64,000 bases of DNA from Methylobacterium bullatum (GTDB lineage: Bacteria > Pseudomonadota > Alphaproteobacteria > Rhizobiales > Beijerinckiaceae): assembly GCA_902712845.1 (NCBI GenBank), contig LR743504.1, positions 2,950,001 to 3,014,000 on the forward strand, in the 5' to 3' direction. Positions 11,001-18,934 of the stretch are shown piece after piece; position 1 is the first letter of the stretch; each line of letters begins with the position of its first letter. Both the position numbers and the translations under genes were made by a program. The notes beneath the pieces are model-generated. The model ran no database searches and was not told where the DNA came from. It saw only the letters and a list, made by a program, of their open reading frames with translations.

Positions 11001-12447
11001 GGGCCTCATCCGCCTGCTCGAACCGCTCGGCGTAGTCGAGGGCCAGTTCGTTGAGGGCCGCGCGGCTCTGGGCCGAAAGAAGCAGCAATTCGGGCGGGCG
11101 CCCGGCATCGCTCGCGGCGGGAGCCGGCGCTCCGTCGGTGAGGACGATATGGGCGTTGGTGCCACCGAAGCCGAACGAGTTGACGCCGGCGAAACGCTCG
11201 CCGCGACCGCGTGGAAGCGTCAGCGGCGCGGTGACCACCAAGAGATTGAGCTTGGTGAAGGGGATGTCGGGATTGAGCTCGGCCGCGTGCAGCGAGGGCG
11301 GCAGCAGATCGTGCTCCAGGGCGAGGCTCGCCTTGAGCAGGCCGGCGAGGCCCGAGACCGGCTCGGTATGGCCGATATTGCTCTTGATCGAGCCGATCGG
11401 CAGGGGCTCCTTGCGGGGCCGTCCGATCTTGCCGCCGATGGCGCCGGCCTCGATCGGATCGCCCACCGCCGTGCCGGTTCCGTGCGCCTCCACGAAGGCC
11501 ACCGCGTCGAAATCGATCTCCGCTTCGCGATAGACCTGTTCGAGCAGGGCACCCTGTGCGTAGCCGGAGGGCAGGGAGATGCCGGTGGTCCGGCCGTCGG
11601 AATTCACGCCGCTCGCCGCGATGACGCCGCGAACGGTATCGCCGTCGCGAGCCGCCTGACGCGCCGATTTCAGCACGAGAACGACACCGCCCTCGGACCG
11701 GACATAGCCGTCGGCATTGGCCGAGAAGGCCTGACAGAGCCCGGTGCGCGACAGCATCTGCGCGTTGGAGAAACAGATGAAGTTGAACGGGCTCGCGAGC
11801 AGGTTCACGCCCGCCACCACCGCGGTGTCGATCCGGCCGCCGGCGATCGCCGCGACGGCGGCATCGAGCGCCACCAGCGAGGAGGAACAGGCCGTATCGA
11901 CGGTGAAGCTCGGCCCTTTCAGGTCGTAGATATAGGAGATCCGGTTGGACAGGATCGAGAGCGTGTTGCCGGTCGCCGCATAGGCATCGCCCGACGACGT
12001 ATCGAGGACGCGCAGGTTGCCGTAATCGAGGGACGAAGCGCCCACGAACACGCCGATCTGCGATCCGGCCACGGCGGAGGGACGCAGGCCCGCATCCTCC
12101 AGGGCCTCCCAGGTCAGTTCGAGCAGAAGCCGCTGCTGCGGATCCATCTGCTCGGCCTCGCGCGGCGAGATGCCGAACACGCCGGGGTCGAACGACCAGA
12201 TGTCGTCGAGAACGCCCGCCGACCACGTGTAGCTCTTGCCGCGCTCCTGAGCGCGCGGGTGACCGAACCGCTCCAGCGACCAGCGATCCTCAGGGATGCG
12301 GCCAACGGCGCATCGTCCTTCGCTCAGAAGCTGCCAGAGGCCGTCGATGCTGGCAGCGCCGGGCAACCGGCACGAACGGCCGACGATCGCTATGTCTGTA
12401 CGCTTGATCACGTTCGATTCGCACACGCTCTTGATCGAGGAAACCAC
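5005..12447 (-). CDS. rkpA: Type I highly reducing polyketide / fatty-acid synthase (RkpA-like)
   Basis: This 2480-residue single-module synthase has the order KS-AT-DH-(MT-like)-ER-KR-ACP. KS: active-site C187 in DTACSSS, H322 in EAHGTGT and H360 in SNIGH. AT: GHSVGE with S630 and a YPFH motif near 729, suggesting malonyl loading. DH: H930 in DHRIDG and D1089 in LDACFHG. A degenerate methyltransferase-like stretch spans about 1380-1475. ER: GGAGGVGLAA at 1881-1890. KR: GGLGGFG at 2083 with S211/Y225-type residues at S2211 and Y2225. ACP: S2393 in GLDSLMG. There is no thioesterase, so the neighbouring oxoamine synthase may perform release. A full reductive set predicts an iteratively built saturated chain. 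The first residues upstream of IAIVGRSCRLPG are uncertain. Confidence 0.9.
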   Translation of the reverse strand: MVSSIKSVCESNVIKRTDIAIVGRSCRLPGAASIDGLWQLLSEGRCAVGRIPEDRWSLERFGHPRAQERGKSYTWSAGVLDDIWSFDPGVFGISPREAEQMDPQQRLLLELTWEALEDAGLRPSAVAGSQIGVFVGASSLDYGNLRVLDTSSGDAYAATGNTLSILSNRISYIYDLKGPSFTVDTACSSSLVALDAAVAAIAGGRIDTAVVAGVNLLASPFNFICFSNAQMLSRTGLCQAFSANADGYVRSEGGVVLVLKSARQAARDGDTVRGVIAASGVNSDGRTTGISLPSGYAQGALLEQVYREAEIDFDAVAFVEAHGTGTAVGDPIEAGAIGGKIGRPRKEPLPIGSIKSNIGHTEPVSGLAGLLKASLALEHDLLPPSLHAAELNPDIPFTKLNLLVVTAPLTLPRGRGERFAGVNSFGFGGTNAHIVLTDGAPAPAASDAGRPPELLLLSAQSRAALNELALDYAERFEQADEAQTVRIAAAAAHRRERLSTRLAMPLDADLPATLRAVADAEETDIARVGTAVDRNAEVAFVYSGNGSQWVGMGREAYERSAAFQSAFDRIDVLFAEISGWSLKEALFAEDLAERMVLTRVSQPLIFAISSASTTALKAAGLVPSFVLGHSVGEIAAAEGAGILSLEQAVKVIFYRSQHQETTRGLGTMAVLLAPVEEIEIFLKDYPSLDIAAYNSPKAVTVAGPVADIDEAMKALARKRRRGRKLDLAYPFHGRLMNPTEKPLLRDLAGLKPYPGAIAMVSTVTGTVLPGGEFDAGYWWRNIREPVRFSDAVQEATRKGARIFVEVGPRATLLPHIGDCIEPLGIENATVGVLTNKPVGSDPFARALASALVHGAAVDEAVVFGENPKGDVALPSYPWQRRPFRLSETSEGVGAATARTYHPLYGSRLSPDGLEWLGHVDIATVPDLDDHRIDGQAILPGAAFIEMALGVAREAMRSDDVVLAEFEILSPMVFAEETLREVAVRLSGSGNQIQILSRPRLTQAGWQLHASAKVVDGTFAARPRQDIDIPAENAVEGAGLYRLAAASGLDFGPSFRQVALSARVDETTIVSQLKPAEADLRFGLVPARLDACFHGLILLFADLMGEGSTKAYVPVRFGEIRLIRPGAVIARAMIRTRRCNERSILADFTLVDEAGEVIATLREGRFQALRTKSGQDLAAYAIAQRSELATEPTAIPLDRRARIADAVRPGIKAALAPADAALSPGHLLLEGWATSLAYRMAEGLQRSGTVAIDERVPEAMRPWLLNALYALESSGLATLDGTRWTLRKDVTLPAPDEIMRWIAADHPELSAELVLTADLGAVVARLVASELASPPTLPQNALDAFVLRSATARASSDVIAAICEGARADLPKDRSLRLLQVGFGPLSAQAAAIADGIAAQLTVFETDRRLAERARLALPRGVTVIEDETDLTEGGFDAILASNVLHRSERGLLGKVADALATGGFLLAVEPGASLFRDLVFGLMPDWFESVDGMPLGRLDDIAGWQRSLSDTGLVRIAVDRAASANGDDLLFLAEAPVRLKASTGQTFTFIIGSRDSFAAETASSLATLLVAAGVHVSIILDSEQSLLELERETPDTVVFLAGAFGSGGEAADRLRERCLGLKRCVEHLGTRQTRLWVVCPGATRHDGAGAVEAGLWAFTRTLANEVANLDIRRIDLTEAMPTKFASERLRDVILSGTLETEIVLDVDATRVIRFSPGQLSRRPAADAVAAPASQLERSATGGLNDMRWGPAERRVPGRGEVEIAVEATGLNFRDVLWALSMLPEEILEDGFAGPRLGLEVAGRVVSVGKGAAAFKVGDRVVAFAQSGFSTHIVVPELVVAPSPPGLDPQAAATVPVAFLTAYYSLVSCARLRRGEWVLVHGGAGGVGLAALQIAKLKGARVIATAGSREKRALVKALGAEHVLDSRSLAFVDEVRRITGDGVGVVLNSLFGEAMERSLNCLKPFGRFIELGKRDYVANTHIGLRPFRRNLSYFGVDLDQVLQHQGEDGARLFREVMALFTEGGLKPLPFQPFTADEVSDAFRLMQQSGHVGKIVIAPPKPGSIVVERKSDFQVSAEGVHVITGGLGGFGIEAARWLADRGARHLVLVGRKGASSPEAKQVVADLAVRGVSVAAMACDITSRRAVEDLIEEVESGGRKLAGVIHGAMVLQDGLIANLDAASLDAVIRPKVVGAEHLDAATRGRALDYFVLFSSATTFIGNPGQGAYVAANGFMEGLARRRRALGLPALAIAWGAIGDVGVLARNRAVMETLAGRVGVTPMDARRSLDLMAEALEGQGSSPDDAVLAIASMHWGKARERLATMRSPSYGDLGSDQQAEAGTVATIDIGGLLKAQDLDAVRKTVSDAIVEDIARILRLPKDDISRVRHLSEIGLDSLMGVELGASLQERFALDAPPSGISSGLTVVELAETLIQSVAAPVDDASAAVMSLAQRHASEGVDVRTLEPFHELVEQNSLQIKEILP

Positions 12448-13156
12448 CGTCTCGCACTCGCAACGGACCGGCGACCCTGTGATGCATAATATGCAGCCGG
12501 AACCGTGTCCAACCCATGGCAGCTTTGCCGCAGCACAGCGGCCACGGGGATATCAAGATACGGACAGTCTCGATGGCTGATATAAATCACACACTCTTCA
12601 ACAGGCGCGTTGACGACAGGAAATTCCCAATCATCGATCCGCTAATGCCCTTACAGGCCAGACCGATTATCGGCAAAAAACCGAGACATTGCATCGATTT
12701 AAGAACCAAATCGTAAAGCTAGGATAAATCCATCAAGATCGACAATTCAGGATGCCGCCGGACATACCTCAAGCAATAATTTACTTTAAATTATGTATTA
12801 CAGGGAATATTAATTGTTATAAATCATTATTATTATAAGTATTCATTGGAGCATGCAAATAAAGTCGGCTGCGATTATCGTTTAATTTCTATTCAAATCA
12901 TATTCCATGAAATATCTATTAGGCCCTGGCTCTGCCGTGAAAATCCGACTTGTGCCGAGCCAGCCGTCTATTCCCCTCCCTGTCGCTGCGGTGCAACATC
13001 ATAGCCGCATCCCGAACTTCGCGAAGGAAGGCAGCGCCATCAGAGAAAGCGGGCTTGCGCCACCGGAACACGCTCTTTCCGGACGAAAGGCCCTTGACGC
13101 CCGTTCCAACCGAAAGCTATACGCCGCTCCTCGCTGCAGCGGAAACGCTTCAGCCG
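12448..13156. other. AT-rich intergenic region upstream of the PKS operon
   Basis: No credible gene is seen in 709 bases. About 12,700-12,910 is strikingly AT-rich (for example AATATTAATTGTTATAAATC near 12,807) against a GC-rich background. It probably holds the promoter for the minus-strand PKS-oxoamine synthase pair and may mark the edge of a transferred capsule block. Open frames here lack ribosome sites and family-like sequence. Confidence 0.5.
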
Positions 13157-13231
13157 GGGCGCGTAGCTCAGCGGGAGAGCACTACCTTGACATGGTAGGG
13201 GTCACAGGTTCGATCCCTGTCGCGCCCACCA
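13157..13231 (+). tRNA. tRNA-Val (anticodon GAC)
   Basis: The acceptor arm GGGCGCG pairs with CGCGCCC. The D stem is GCTC/GAGC, and the anticodon stem CTACC/GGTAG encloses loop TTGACAT with GAC at 13189-13191. The T arm is ACAGG-TTCGATC-CCTGT. Discriminator A is followed by an encoded CCA. Confidence 0.95.
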
Positions 13232-13261
13232 TTCCTCTTTCAGGGGAATGGTCGAGAGAAC

Positions 13262-13287
13262 AAAGGCTCCGGAAACGGGGCCTTTTC
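13262..13287 (+). terminator. Rho-independent terminator after tRNA-Val
   Basis: AAAGGCTCC pairs with GGGGCCTTTT across a 6-base GGAAAC loop, and a short T-run ends the hairpin about 30 bases after the tRNA. The remaining sequence up to 13,500 shows nothing definite. Confidence 0.7.
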
Positions 13288-13499
13288 TCGTTCGGGCCTG
13301 GTCACGGGCCGGTTTCCACGCGCTCCTCACAACCTGTCCGGCATCCTTTCGAAGAGTCTGGTCCGAGACAGTCGAGCTCGATCGGCCAATGACCGTCACG
13401 CTTGCGTGAGCCGAAGGCGCGGTCACAGAACCGCCTCAGACAGATCGTGTAAGAAGACCGCTTTCATTCGGTGCCGGGCATCTCGGCCAGCGGTCCCGG

Positions 13500-14954
13500 A
13501 TGCCGGAGATGATGATGAGCCGAAACTTGGCATTCTCGAATGCGGTCGGACGGTTCGGTCTCGGATGCGGCGCCATCGATCTACCCGCCGTGGACGATCC
13601 GCGCGGCTACGTCCGTGCCCAGCTCGACATGCCGCTGACAGTCCCCGAAGCCAAGCTGATGTCCAGCAGCGACCAGTTGCAGGCGATGATGCATCGCCGC
13701 CAGATAGCGCGGCAACGTCGCGAAGCGATGGCGGATCCGGGGTCCGGCAATGCCAAGGTGAAACAGGATGGCGCCATGGCCATGGCGCCCCGTACCGAGC
13801 CGTCGATGGCTGGCGGCATGATGGAGAACGAGCCCGAGACCACAGTCCCGCAGGCTCCGACCACGAAAAATCCCGATGAGTTGATCGCTTGGCTGAGACT
13901 GGCGGCAGCGACGAAGGCGCCCCTGCACGAGCGGCTGTTCTTGCACTGGAGCAACCACTTCACCGTCGGCGCGGGTAAGGGGAAATCCAGTCTGACGGCA
14001 GGCTCGTTCCAGCGTGAAGCCATTCGGCCATTCATTCTCGGCCGCTTTCACGACATGGCCAAGGCGGCCATCCTGCACGCCTCCATGCTCTACTATCTGG
14101 ACAATGCATCGTCCATCGGGCCCGATTCCAAGGTCGGTCGCATCAAGAAATCCGGCCTCAACGAAAATCTCGGCCGCGAGGTGCTCGAACTCCACACCCT
14201 CGGCGTCGACGGCGGCTACAGCCAAGCGGACGTCACCGCCCTGGCTTCCGTCCTCACCGGCTGGACCGTGGATCTCAAGCCGCAATCCGAAACTTTCGGC
14301 GAAGTGGTGTTTCAGGAGCGCCTGCATCAGCCGGGGCCGAAGACCATCCTGGGCAAGCGCTACCCGGAGGCGGGAGCCGACGAGTTCCTCGCCGTCTTGA
14401 CCGATCTTGCCCGTCACCCATCGACAGCACGCTACGTGACGCGGCGGATGGCGCGCGCCTTCGTCTCGGAGAAGGTGTCTGACTCGCTGCAAAACAGCCT
14501 CGCCAAGGTCTTCAGGGATAGCGGCGGCGATCTGAAGGCCGTGACCGCCGCCCTGATCCAGAGCGACGAGGCCTGGACCGCTGCCCCCGTGAAGCTGCGC
14601 TCGCCGCTCGAGTTCCTGGCTGCGACCGGCCGCCTCCTCGGGCAAACGCCGGTCAGACCGTCACCGAAAGCCTCGCTCCTGGCGATGGGCCAGCCCTTCC
14701 TGGCCGCCCCGTCGCCGAAAGGTTGGGCCGAGGAAGACGATGCCTGGGTGACATCGGACGGTATCAAGAGCCGGATCGACTGGGCGCAGCAATGCGCGAG
14801 GCTCAACGCGGATCAGGTGGACATCCGCAAACTCGTGGACGACCGGATCGGCAGCTATTTCTCGGACGAAACGCGGCGCGTGATCAGGCAGGGAGAAAGC
14901 CCTGAACAGGCCTTGGCCCTGCTGATGCTGAGCCCGGAATTCCAGCGGCGCTGA
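13500..14954 (+). CDS. DUF1800 family protein
   Basis: This 484-residue protein begins near a run of ATG codons. The ATG at 13515 has GGAG at good spacing and is an equally likely start, giving 479 residues. DUF1800 hallmarks are visible: RFGLGCGAID near residue 18, RLFLHWSNHFTVG near 143, NENLGREVLELHTLGVDGGY near 220 and LTGWTV near 254. The molecular function is unknown. The family is usually paired with a DUF1501 protein, which is the next gene here, 126 bases downstream. No clear signal peptide precedes the domain. The pair is proposed to act on exported or surface material, but evidence is thin. Confidence 0.85.
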   Translation: MPEMMMSRNLAFSNAVGRFGLGCGAIDLPAVDDPRGYVRAQLDMPLTVPEAKLMSSSDQLQAMMHRRQIARQRREAMADPGSGNAKVKQDGAMAMAPRTEPSMAGGMMENEPETTVPQAPTTKNPDELIAWLRLAAATKAPLHERLFLHWSNHFTVGAGKGKSSLTAGSFQREAIRPFILGRFHDMAKAAILHASMLYYLDNASSIGPDSKVGRIKKSGLNENLGREVLELHTLGVDGGYSQADVTALASVLTGWTVDLKPQSETFGEVVFQERLHQPGPKTILGKRYPEAGADEFLAVLTDLARHPSTARYVTRRMARAFVSEKVSDSLQNSLAKVFRDSGGDLKAVTAALIQSDEAWTAAPVKLRSPLEFLAATGRLLGQTPVRPSPKASLLAMGQPFLAAPSPKGWAEEDDAWVTSDGIKSRIDWAQQCARLNADQVDIRKLVDDRIGSYFSDETRRVIRQGESPEQALALLMLSPEFQRR

Positions 14955-15080
14955 GCGGGCTCGGATTGGCCAGCCAATGCTTCACCTCGCTCAAGCCTTT
15001 GGAGCGTCGCAGGTTTTAAGGCGCAAAACCGATGACCACTTTTGCGAAACCTGTTTAGCCGGTCGAGAGGCGATGACCCC

Positions 15081-16316
15081 ATGAACCCTCAGGAACACGC
15101 CCACCTGCCGACGCGCCGCAACCTGCTGCTCGGTGCCGGCGCCCTCTTCGCATGGCCTTATGTGCCCAAGGTCTGGGCCGCGTCCGGCCGCGACCCGCGC
15201 TTCCTCGTGGTGGTGCTGCGCGGCGGCCTCGACGGTCTCTCGGCGGTGATGCCAGTAGGCGATCCGCAATTCGCGGCGATCCGCTCCGACTTCAAGCTGT
15301 CCCCGACGCATACGCCGTTTCGGCTCGACCCACTGTTCTCGCTCAACCCGGCGATGCCGAACCTGGCGGACCTCTATGCCAAGCGCGAGGCCACGCTGTT
15401 CCATGCCGTCGCCACCCCCTACCGCGCCCGCTCGCATTTCGACGCGCAGGAGGTCCTCGAGAACGGGATGACGCGATCGAGTACCGGCGTCGATACCGGC
15501 TGGCTCAACCGCGCGCTCTCCCTCATTCCCAAGGCCAAGGGCATCGAGTTGCGGCCGACCAAGGCCCTCTCCGTGAGCGCAACGACGCCGCTGATCCTGC
15601 GTGGCCCGGCCCAGGTCGAGACATGGCAGCCGCAGACGATGCCCTACGCCTCGGCCGATACGCTGATGCGCCTCCAGGCCCTCTACGACGACAAAGACCA
15701 GGCCCTGGCCAATGCCCTGCGCGAGGGCGTGCAGGTCGACGACTTCATCGCCTCGGATCCCAGCATGGCGGCGATGGGCAAGCAGCCGTTGAAGGGCCCC
15801 AACAGCTTCGCCTCGGCCGCCCGCGCCGCAGCCTCGCTCATGGCCCCGGTGACCGGCCCCCGCATCGCCGTGATGAATTTCGATGGCTGGGACACCCACT
15901 CTTCGCAAGGCCCCTATGAAGGGCGCCTGGCCAAGAACCTCGCTTCCCTCGATGCCGGCATGGCGGCGATCAAGGAGGGACTCGGTGCCTCCTGGGCGCA
16001 GACATCGGTGCTGATCGTCACCGAGTTCGGCCGCACGGTCCATGTGAACGGTTCCTCCGGCACGGATCACGGCACGGCCACGGTCGCCTTCCTCGTGGGC
16101 GGAGCGGTGGCGGGGGGACGGGTGATCGCCGACTGGCCGAGTCTCAAGGAAAGCGCCCTGTTCGAAGGTCGCGATCTCGCGCCGACGACGGATCTGCGCG
16201 CCGTGATGAAAGGCCTGCTGATCGACCAGTTCGGCTTCGAGGAGAAGGTCCTCTCCGAGAAGGTCTTCCCCGGCAGCGAGAAAGCGCCCGGCATGAGGGA
16301 CCTGATCCGGGCTTGA
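15081..16316 (+). CDS. DUF1501 family protein, Tat-exported, sulfatase-like fold
   Basis: The start at 15081 gives 411 residues opening with a twin-arginine signal (PTRRNLLLGAGALFAWP), so export of a folded, probably metal-containing protein is predicted. DUF1501 is a branch of the alkaline-phosphatase/sulfatase superfamily. Matching segments are FLVVVLRGGLDGLSAVMP near 45, MNFDGWDTHSSQG near 265, VTEFGRTVHVNGSSGTDHG near 313 and a distal histidine region. It follows the DUF1800 gene in the same direction, as is common for this pair. The substrate is unknown. Confidence 0.85.
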   Translation: MNPQEHAHLPTRRNLLLGAGALFAWPYVPKVWAASGRDPRFLVVVLRGGLDGLSAVMPVGDPQFAAIRSDFKLSPTHTPFRLDPLFSLNPAMPNLADLYAKREATLFHAVATPYRARSHFDAQEVLENGMTRSSTGVDTGWLNRALSLIPKAKGIELRPTKALSVSATTPLILRGPAQVETWQPQTMPYASADTLMRLQALYDDKDQALANALREGVQVDDFIASDPSMAAMGKQPLKGPNSFASAARAAASLMAPVTGPRIAVMNFDGWDTHSSQGPYEGRLAKNLASLDAGMAAIKEGLGASWAQTSVLIVTEFGRTVHVNGSSGTDHGTATVAFLVGGAVAGGRVIADWPSLKESALFEGRDLAPTTDLRAVMKGLLIDQFGFEEKVLSEKVFPGSEKAPGMRDLIRA

Positions 16317-16346
16317 CGCGATCACGGACCCCGCTTCGGTCCCGCG

Positions 16347-16760
16347 TCAGAAGGGCGCTGGTTTCCGTCGGCGCGAAGGAATGCCCACACCGCCCGACTC
16401 GTCGATCGCCTGCGGCTGCTCCAAGGAGGTCGCTACCGGCTGCGGCGCCGCGACCTGGACACGCGGTGGCGCCACCTTGCCGACGCGCTCGATCCTGACG
16501 CCGACATAGTCGCCACGCCTCCAGGCGACCTTCACCATGCAGACGAAGTCCCGGCCAATGATGCGGAGCAGGAACGAATCGGGCAGCTCGTGGTAGGCCG
16601 GGATGCCGAGCTTGGCGCCGGATTTCGACACGTCCTTCACGGTGCACGGGATCTCTCGGCCGTCGGGAAGCCGGACGTTGGCGATCCAGTTGCTCGGGTT
16701 CCGGTCCTCGCGCCGTAATACCGGCTCCGATGACGTTTCCGCTTCTTTGTCCGATCGCAC
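16347..16760 (-). CDS. PilZ-domain protein
   Basis: The 137-residue protein starts at a GTG (16760). The PilZ signature is an Arg-rich RREDR near residue 16, followed by DVSKSGAKLGIP near 43, the D/N-x-S-x-x-G half of the c-di-GMP motif. A beta-barrel-like segment ending VGVRIERVG follows. The C-terminal ~40 residues are proline-rich and disordered. Proteins of this type bind cyclic di-GMP and act on motility, polysaccharide or secretion partners. No partner is adjacent except the divergent type I secretion pair. Confidence 0.75.
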   Translation of the reverse strand: MRSDKEAETSSEPVLRREDRNPSNWIANVRLPDGREIPCTVKDVSKSGAKLGIPAYHELPDSFLLRIIGRDFVCMVKVAWRRGDYVGVRIERVGKVAPPRVQVAAPQPVATSLEQPQAIDESGGVGIPSRRRKPAPF

Positions 16761-17155
16761 TCAATACGCTCCGGCGCTTCACCGTTTCTCGCTCCGTCAT
16801 AGGCCGAGAACGTTTACGGACCATGCTTGCTCGGGATTTCTTCACAGGCTCAGCAGCCGGCATGCGCAAGCAAGTCGTCGACCACTCACCTGTGCCGACC
16901 GCATCGCTTCCACTTCCGAATACGAACGCTCCGTCTCGGGCGGAGAAGACGGTTCCCCCCCCCCCGAGGCCGCGAAAGCCGGGGGCATAGCTCGCGAGAG
17001 ATGGGCCCTCCGGACACAGACGGCCATAATCCAACCGCAGCAGCATGTTTTCGAGTTCTCGACTTCACGCTTTTCTTATAAAGGAGGCGAGTGTCGGGCC
17101 GCCGTCCCCAAACGGTATCGCAGACTACCATTCGAACTAACCTTGACAATCGAAC
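16761..17155. other. Divergent intergenic region between the PilZ gene and the type I secretion operon
   Basis: The 395 bases have no convincing gene. They contain a run of ten C (16955-16964) and a more AT-rich stretch near 17,060-17,090 (TTTTCTTATAAAGGAGGCGA) that could hold a promoter for the rightward operon. No regulator site could be named. Confidence 0.4.
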
Positions 17156-18934
17156 GTGACGGCGGGGGCGGCAGTGGCTAAGGGGCGGGAATCGGCCGAG
17201 ATCATTTCGGCATTGGCAAGTTGCCGAACGGCGTTCATCGGCGTCGCGGTGATGAGCGGGTTGGTGAACATTCTGTATCTGACCGGCTCGTTCTTCATGC
17301 TCGAAGTCTATGACCGCGTCATTCCGAGCCGGAGCGTTCCGACACTGGTCGGCCTCGTGATCCTCGCTCTCGTCCTCTACGGATTTCAGGGCGTCCTGGA
17401 GACGATCCGCTCGCGTATCCTCGCGCGCGTCGGCGCCTCGCTGGACGAAGCCCTCTCTGCGCGGGTGTTCGACATCGTCGTGCGGGCTCCCCTGAAGGGC
17501 GCGACCCCGGGCGACGGGCTGCTGCCCCTGCGCGACCTCGATCAGTTACGCGCCTTCCTCGGCGGCACGGGGCCCTCGGCCTTCTTCGATCTGCCGTGGA
17601 TGCCGATCTATGTCTTCATCTGCTTCCTGTTCCACCCGCTCATCGGTATCGCGGCCCTCGTCGGCGCAGCGGTCCTGGCGGTCCTGGCCCTGACCACGGA
17701 TCGGTCGACCCGCGCCCCGACCCAGACCGCAACCGCCCACGGCATGCGCCGCAACGGCCTCGCGGAAGCCGGGCGCCGCAACGCCGAAGTGCTGGCCGCC
17801 ATGGGGATGCAGGGGCGCTTCGCCGATCGCTGGGGCGGCGCCAACCGCGATTACATGCAGTCTCAGATGGCCGTCTCGGACGTGGCGGGCGGTTTCGGAG
17901 CGGGCTCGAAAGTGTTCCGCATGGCGCTGCAATCGGGCGTGCTCGCCCTCGGCGCCTGGCTCGTCATCAACAACCTCGCCTCGGCCGGCGTCATCATCGC
18001 CTCGTCGATCCTCGTGGCCCGTGCCCTGGCTCCGGCGGAACTCGCCATCGCCAACTGGAAGGGATTCGTGCAGGCGCGCCAGAGCTGGGCGCGGCTCTCG
18101 GAGTTGTTCGCGCGCCTGCCCGCCGTCGAACAGCCCCATGCTCTGCCCGCTCCGTCGCAGAGCCTCGTCGCCGAAAACGTCACCCTCGCACCGCCCGGAA
18201 CCCAGCGCATCGTCGTGCAGGATGTCAGCCTGTCCCTGCAACGGGGGCAGGGGCTCGGAATCATCGGCCCGAGCGCCTCGGGCAAGTCGAGCCTCGTCCG
18301 CGCCATCGTCGGCGTCTGGCCGCCCGTGCGCGGCAAGGTCAGGATCGACGGCGCGGCCATCGACCAATGGTCGAGCGCCGATCTCGGGCCGCATATCGGC
18401 TTCCTGCCGCAGGAGGTGGAGCTGTTTGCCGGCACCATCGCCGAGAACATCGCCCGGTTCGATCCCAATGCCCAGTCGGGTGCGGTCATCGCCGCCGCCA
18501 AGGCAGCGGGTATTCATGAGATGATCCTGCGCCTGGCGGAAGGCTACGACACCCGGATCGGCGAGGGCGGGGCGGGCCTGTCGGCGGGGCAGCGCCAGCG
18601 GGTCGGCCTGGCGAGGGCGCTCTATGGCGACCCCTTCCTCGTGGTGCTCGACGAACCCAATTCGAATCTCGATGGAGAGGGCGAGAACGCCCTGACCCAG
18701 GCCATCGTCGGAGTGCGGCAGCGCGGCGGCATCTGCATCGTCGTGGCGCACCGCCCCAGCGCTCTGGCGGCCGTGGACATGATCCTGATGATGGCCGACG
18801 GGCGCGCCCAGGCCTTCGGCCCCAAGGACGAGGTGCTCAAGCGCGTCCTCCGGTCGACTCCGGCTCCCGCCGCCGAGCCCGTCGCTGCACAACGAACCGG
18901 CGCCAACGTCGCCACCCTGCAGGAGAGCGCGTGA
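17156..18934 (+). CDS. prtD: Type I secretion system permease/ATPase (PrtD family)
   Basis: The 592-residue half-transporter spans the inner membrane and powers secretion of an unfolded C-terminal-signal protein through a HlyD adaptor and a TolC-like pore. Hydrophobic segments lie around 24-46, 63-80, 145-182 and 257-292. The ATPase domain has Walker A GPSASGKSS (371-379), signature LSAGQRQRVG (475-484), Walker B LVVLDEP (E500) and the H-loop at H532. It starts with GTG; a second GTG at 17174, with a G-rich stretch before it, is equally possible. Its stop overlaps the next start. No RTX-type substrate gene is nearby. Confidence 0.9.
   Translation: MTAGAAVAKGRESAEIISALASCRTAFIGVAVMSGLVNILYLTGSFFMLEVYDRVIPSRSVPTLVGLVILALVLYGFQGVLETIRSRILARVGASLDEALSARVFDIVVRAPLKGATPGDGLLPLRDLDQLRAFLGGTGPSAFFDLPWMPIYVFICFLFHPLIGIAALVGAAVLAVLALTTDRSTRAPTQTATAHGMRRNGLAEAGRRNAEVLAAMGMQGRFADRWGGANRDYMQSQMAVSDVAGGFGAGSKVFRMALQSGVLALGAWLVINNLASAGVIIASSILVARALAPAELAIANWKGFVQARQSWARLSELFARLPAVEQPHALPAPSQSLVAENVTLAPPGTQRIVVQDVSLSLQRGQGLGIIGPSASGKSSLVRAIVGVWPPVRGKVRIDGAAIDQWSSADLGPHIGFLPQEVELFAGTIAENIARFDPNAQSGAVIAAAKAAGIHEMILRLAEGYDTRIGEGGAGLSAGQRQRVGLARALYGDPFLVVLDEPNSNLDGEGENALTQAIVGVRQRGGICIVVAHRPSALAAVDMILMMADGRAQAFGPKDEVLKRVLRSTPAPAAEPVAAQRTGANVATLQESA

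Noticed and set aside
7513..12489. Very long open frame (1658 codons) on the plus strand, antisense to the PKS gene
   Set aside because: It mirrors the GC-rich codon pattern of the PKS, has no recognisable domain and no ribosome site. It is a shadow.
12907..13392. 161-codon open frame running across tRNA-Val
   Set aside because: It reads through a structured tRNA gene and its terminator and has no family-like sequence.
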